Shown here one piece after another: positions 63,659-64,000 of a DNA stretch of 64,000 nucleotides (positions are counted from its first letter, which is position 1; every line of letters begins with the position of its first letter). The DNA lies in the NCBI GenBank assembly GCA_029972225.1, contig CP124756.1, positions 4,068,279 through 4,132,278 on the forward strand, in the 5' to 3' direction. A model generated the notes under the pieces. It did not search any database. It was not told where the DNA came from and saw only the letters and a list, made by a program, of their open reading frames with translations. The translations under genes were made by a program, and so were the position numbers. The DNA comes from Candidatus Thiothrix putei. Lineage in GTDB: Bacteria; Pseudomonadota; Gammaproteobacteria; Thiotrichales; Thiotrichaceae.

Positions 63659-64000
63659 GAGCGACTTGCAAAATCCGACAAACTGAGTTGCTCAATTTTC
63701 AGCATTGACCGAACGCCGCATATTCAGCCGATTTTTTACTCAATTTGACCAACGAAACCTGAGCTTTTTCAGTTTTACCGTAACTTTTGCTAAATTTCAC
63801 CCATACCGATGCGACTGCTCCTGTTTTTCAGTCAGTCTTCCCGTGTTTTTTCAAACCCAGTCGCTTTATAACAAGACACGCATCAGTTGATCAGCACTCA
63901 ACACCAAAATCCCAAACATCAAGTGGCTGTAAACTTTTTGCGCACCTTGCACCCACACATTCCGACCACCAAATTCATCCTTCAGGCGGGCATTGGTTCG
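63659..64000 (-). mobile_element. Unassigned DDE insertion sequence, copy 2 (partial, runs off window)
   Basis: Reverse complement of the right-hand ~340 bases of copy 1 (36420-37801), beginning GAGCGACTTGCAAAATCCGA. It truncates the lysozyme gene. The internal 5' end lies beyond the window. Confidence 0.88.
63866..64000 (-). CDS. DDE transposase, copy 2, C-terminal part (runs off window)
   Basis: Stop at 63866-63868; the visible 44 codons match the end of the copy 1 transposase (R-T-N-A-R-L-K-D-E-F-G-G to Q-L-M-R-V-L-L). Same family comments as for the gene at 36539. Confidence 0.85.
   Translation of the reverse strand, partial: RTNARLKDEFGGRNVWVQGAQKVYSHLMFGILVLSADQLMRVLL

Overview
The window looks like the chromosome of a sulfur-oxidising gammaproteobacterium of the Thiotrichales (Thiothrix-like). 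This is an inference from gene content: a SoeABC-type cytoplasmic sulfite dehydrogenase operon (27382-32015), a TauE/SafE exporter, a probable PPi-dependent PEP carboxykinase, rubredoxin, glutathione-redox genes, and a gammaproteobacterial yebC-ruvC-ruvA block. No rRNA, tRNA, CRISPR array or replication origin was recognised.

Layout. 1-3175: toxin-antitoxin pieces (ribbon-helix-helix gene with a decayed PIN toxin, lone DUF433 gene) around a two-gene envelope module (membrane protein plus secreted TPR protein) that shares a novel-looking repeat. 3189-7527: two divergent DUF4143-type ATPases with palindromic intergenic DNA, then an RtcR-like sigma-54 activator. 7530-11227: two near-identical IS630 elements, one splitting a small lipoprotein gene and one splitting an already truncated maeB, then a HipB-like regulator with a hipA stub. 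11291-19305: ordinary chromosomal genes (hemerythrin, DOMON-like/NamZ pair, DUF4010 protein, lytic transglycosylase, gor plus peroxiredoxin-glutaredoxin, a glycosyltransferase-like gene).

19306-27107 is an insertion-sequence graveyard: ISAzo13, IS66 (one full copy and two end fragments), an IS5-like remnant, truncated IS30, ISKra4 and another transposase tail. A P-type ATPase fragment and a small secreted Cys-containing protein are trapped inside it. 27332-32456 holds soeABC with its terminator and an FNR-like box, plus a broken psiE-like gene. 32480-41362 is a second mosaic: a Fic protein, a TnpB element inside a PQQ sugar dehydrogenase gene, stubs of rhodanese, vgrG, nqrF and possibly nqrM, an unassigned DDE insertion sequence, a complete IS30, and a CBS-domain gene split by a second ISKra4.

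41367-59909 is mostly intact housekeeping: rhomboid protease, DUF1415, SlpA-like FKBP, purD, topA, an acyltransferase-like gene, the PEP carboxykinase, yebC-ruvC-ruvA, rubredoxin, TauE/SafE, an FAH-family hydrolase and a third DUF4143 ATPase. A truncated MmeI-like gene and a fic stub meet at 54.9 kb. 60144-63658 carries a two-component pair followed by a small protein, a barrel-like exported protein and a GH19-like lysozyme cut by another copy of the unassigned insertion sequence, which runs off the window.

The main theme is gene loss by insertion sequences: at least fourteen genes are broken, and three transposase families appear to need a -1 frameshift. No complete known defence island is present. 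The best candidates for undescribed biology are the shared-repeat envelope pair, the palindrome-controlled ATPase/RtcR operon, the operator-like repeats ahead of both fic genes, and the small secreted Cys protein.
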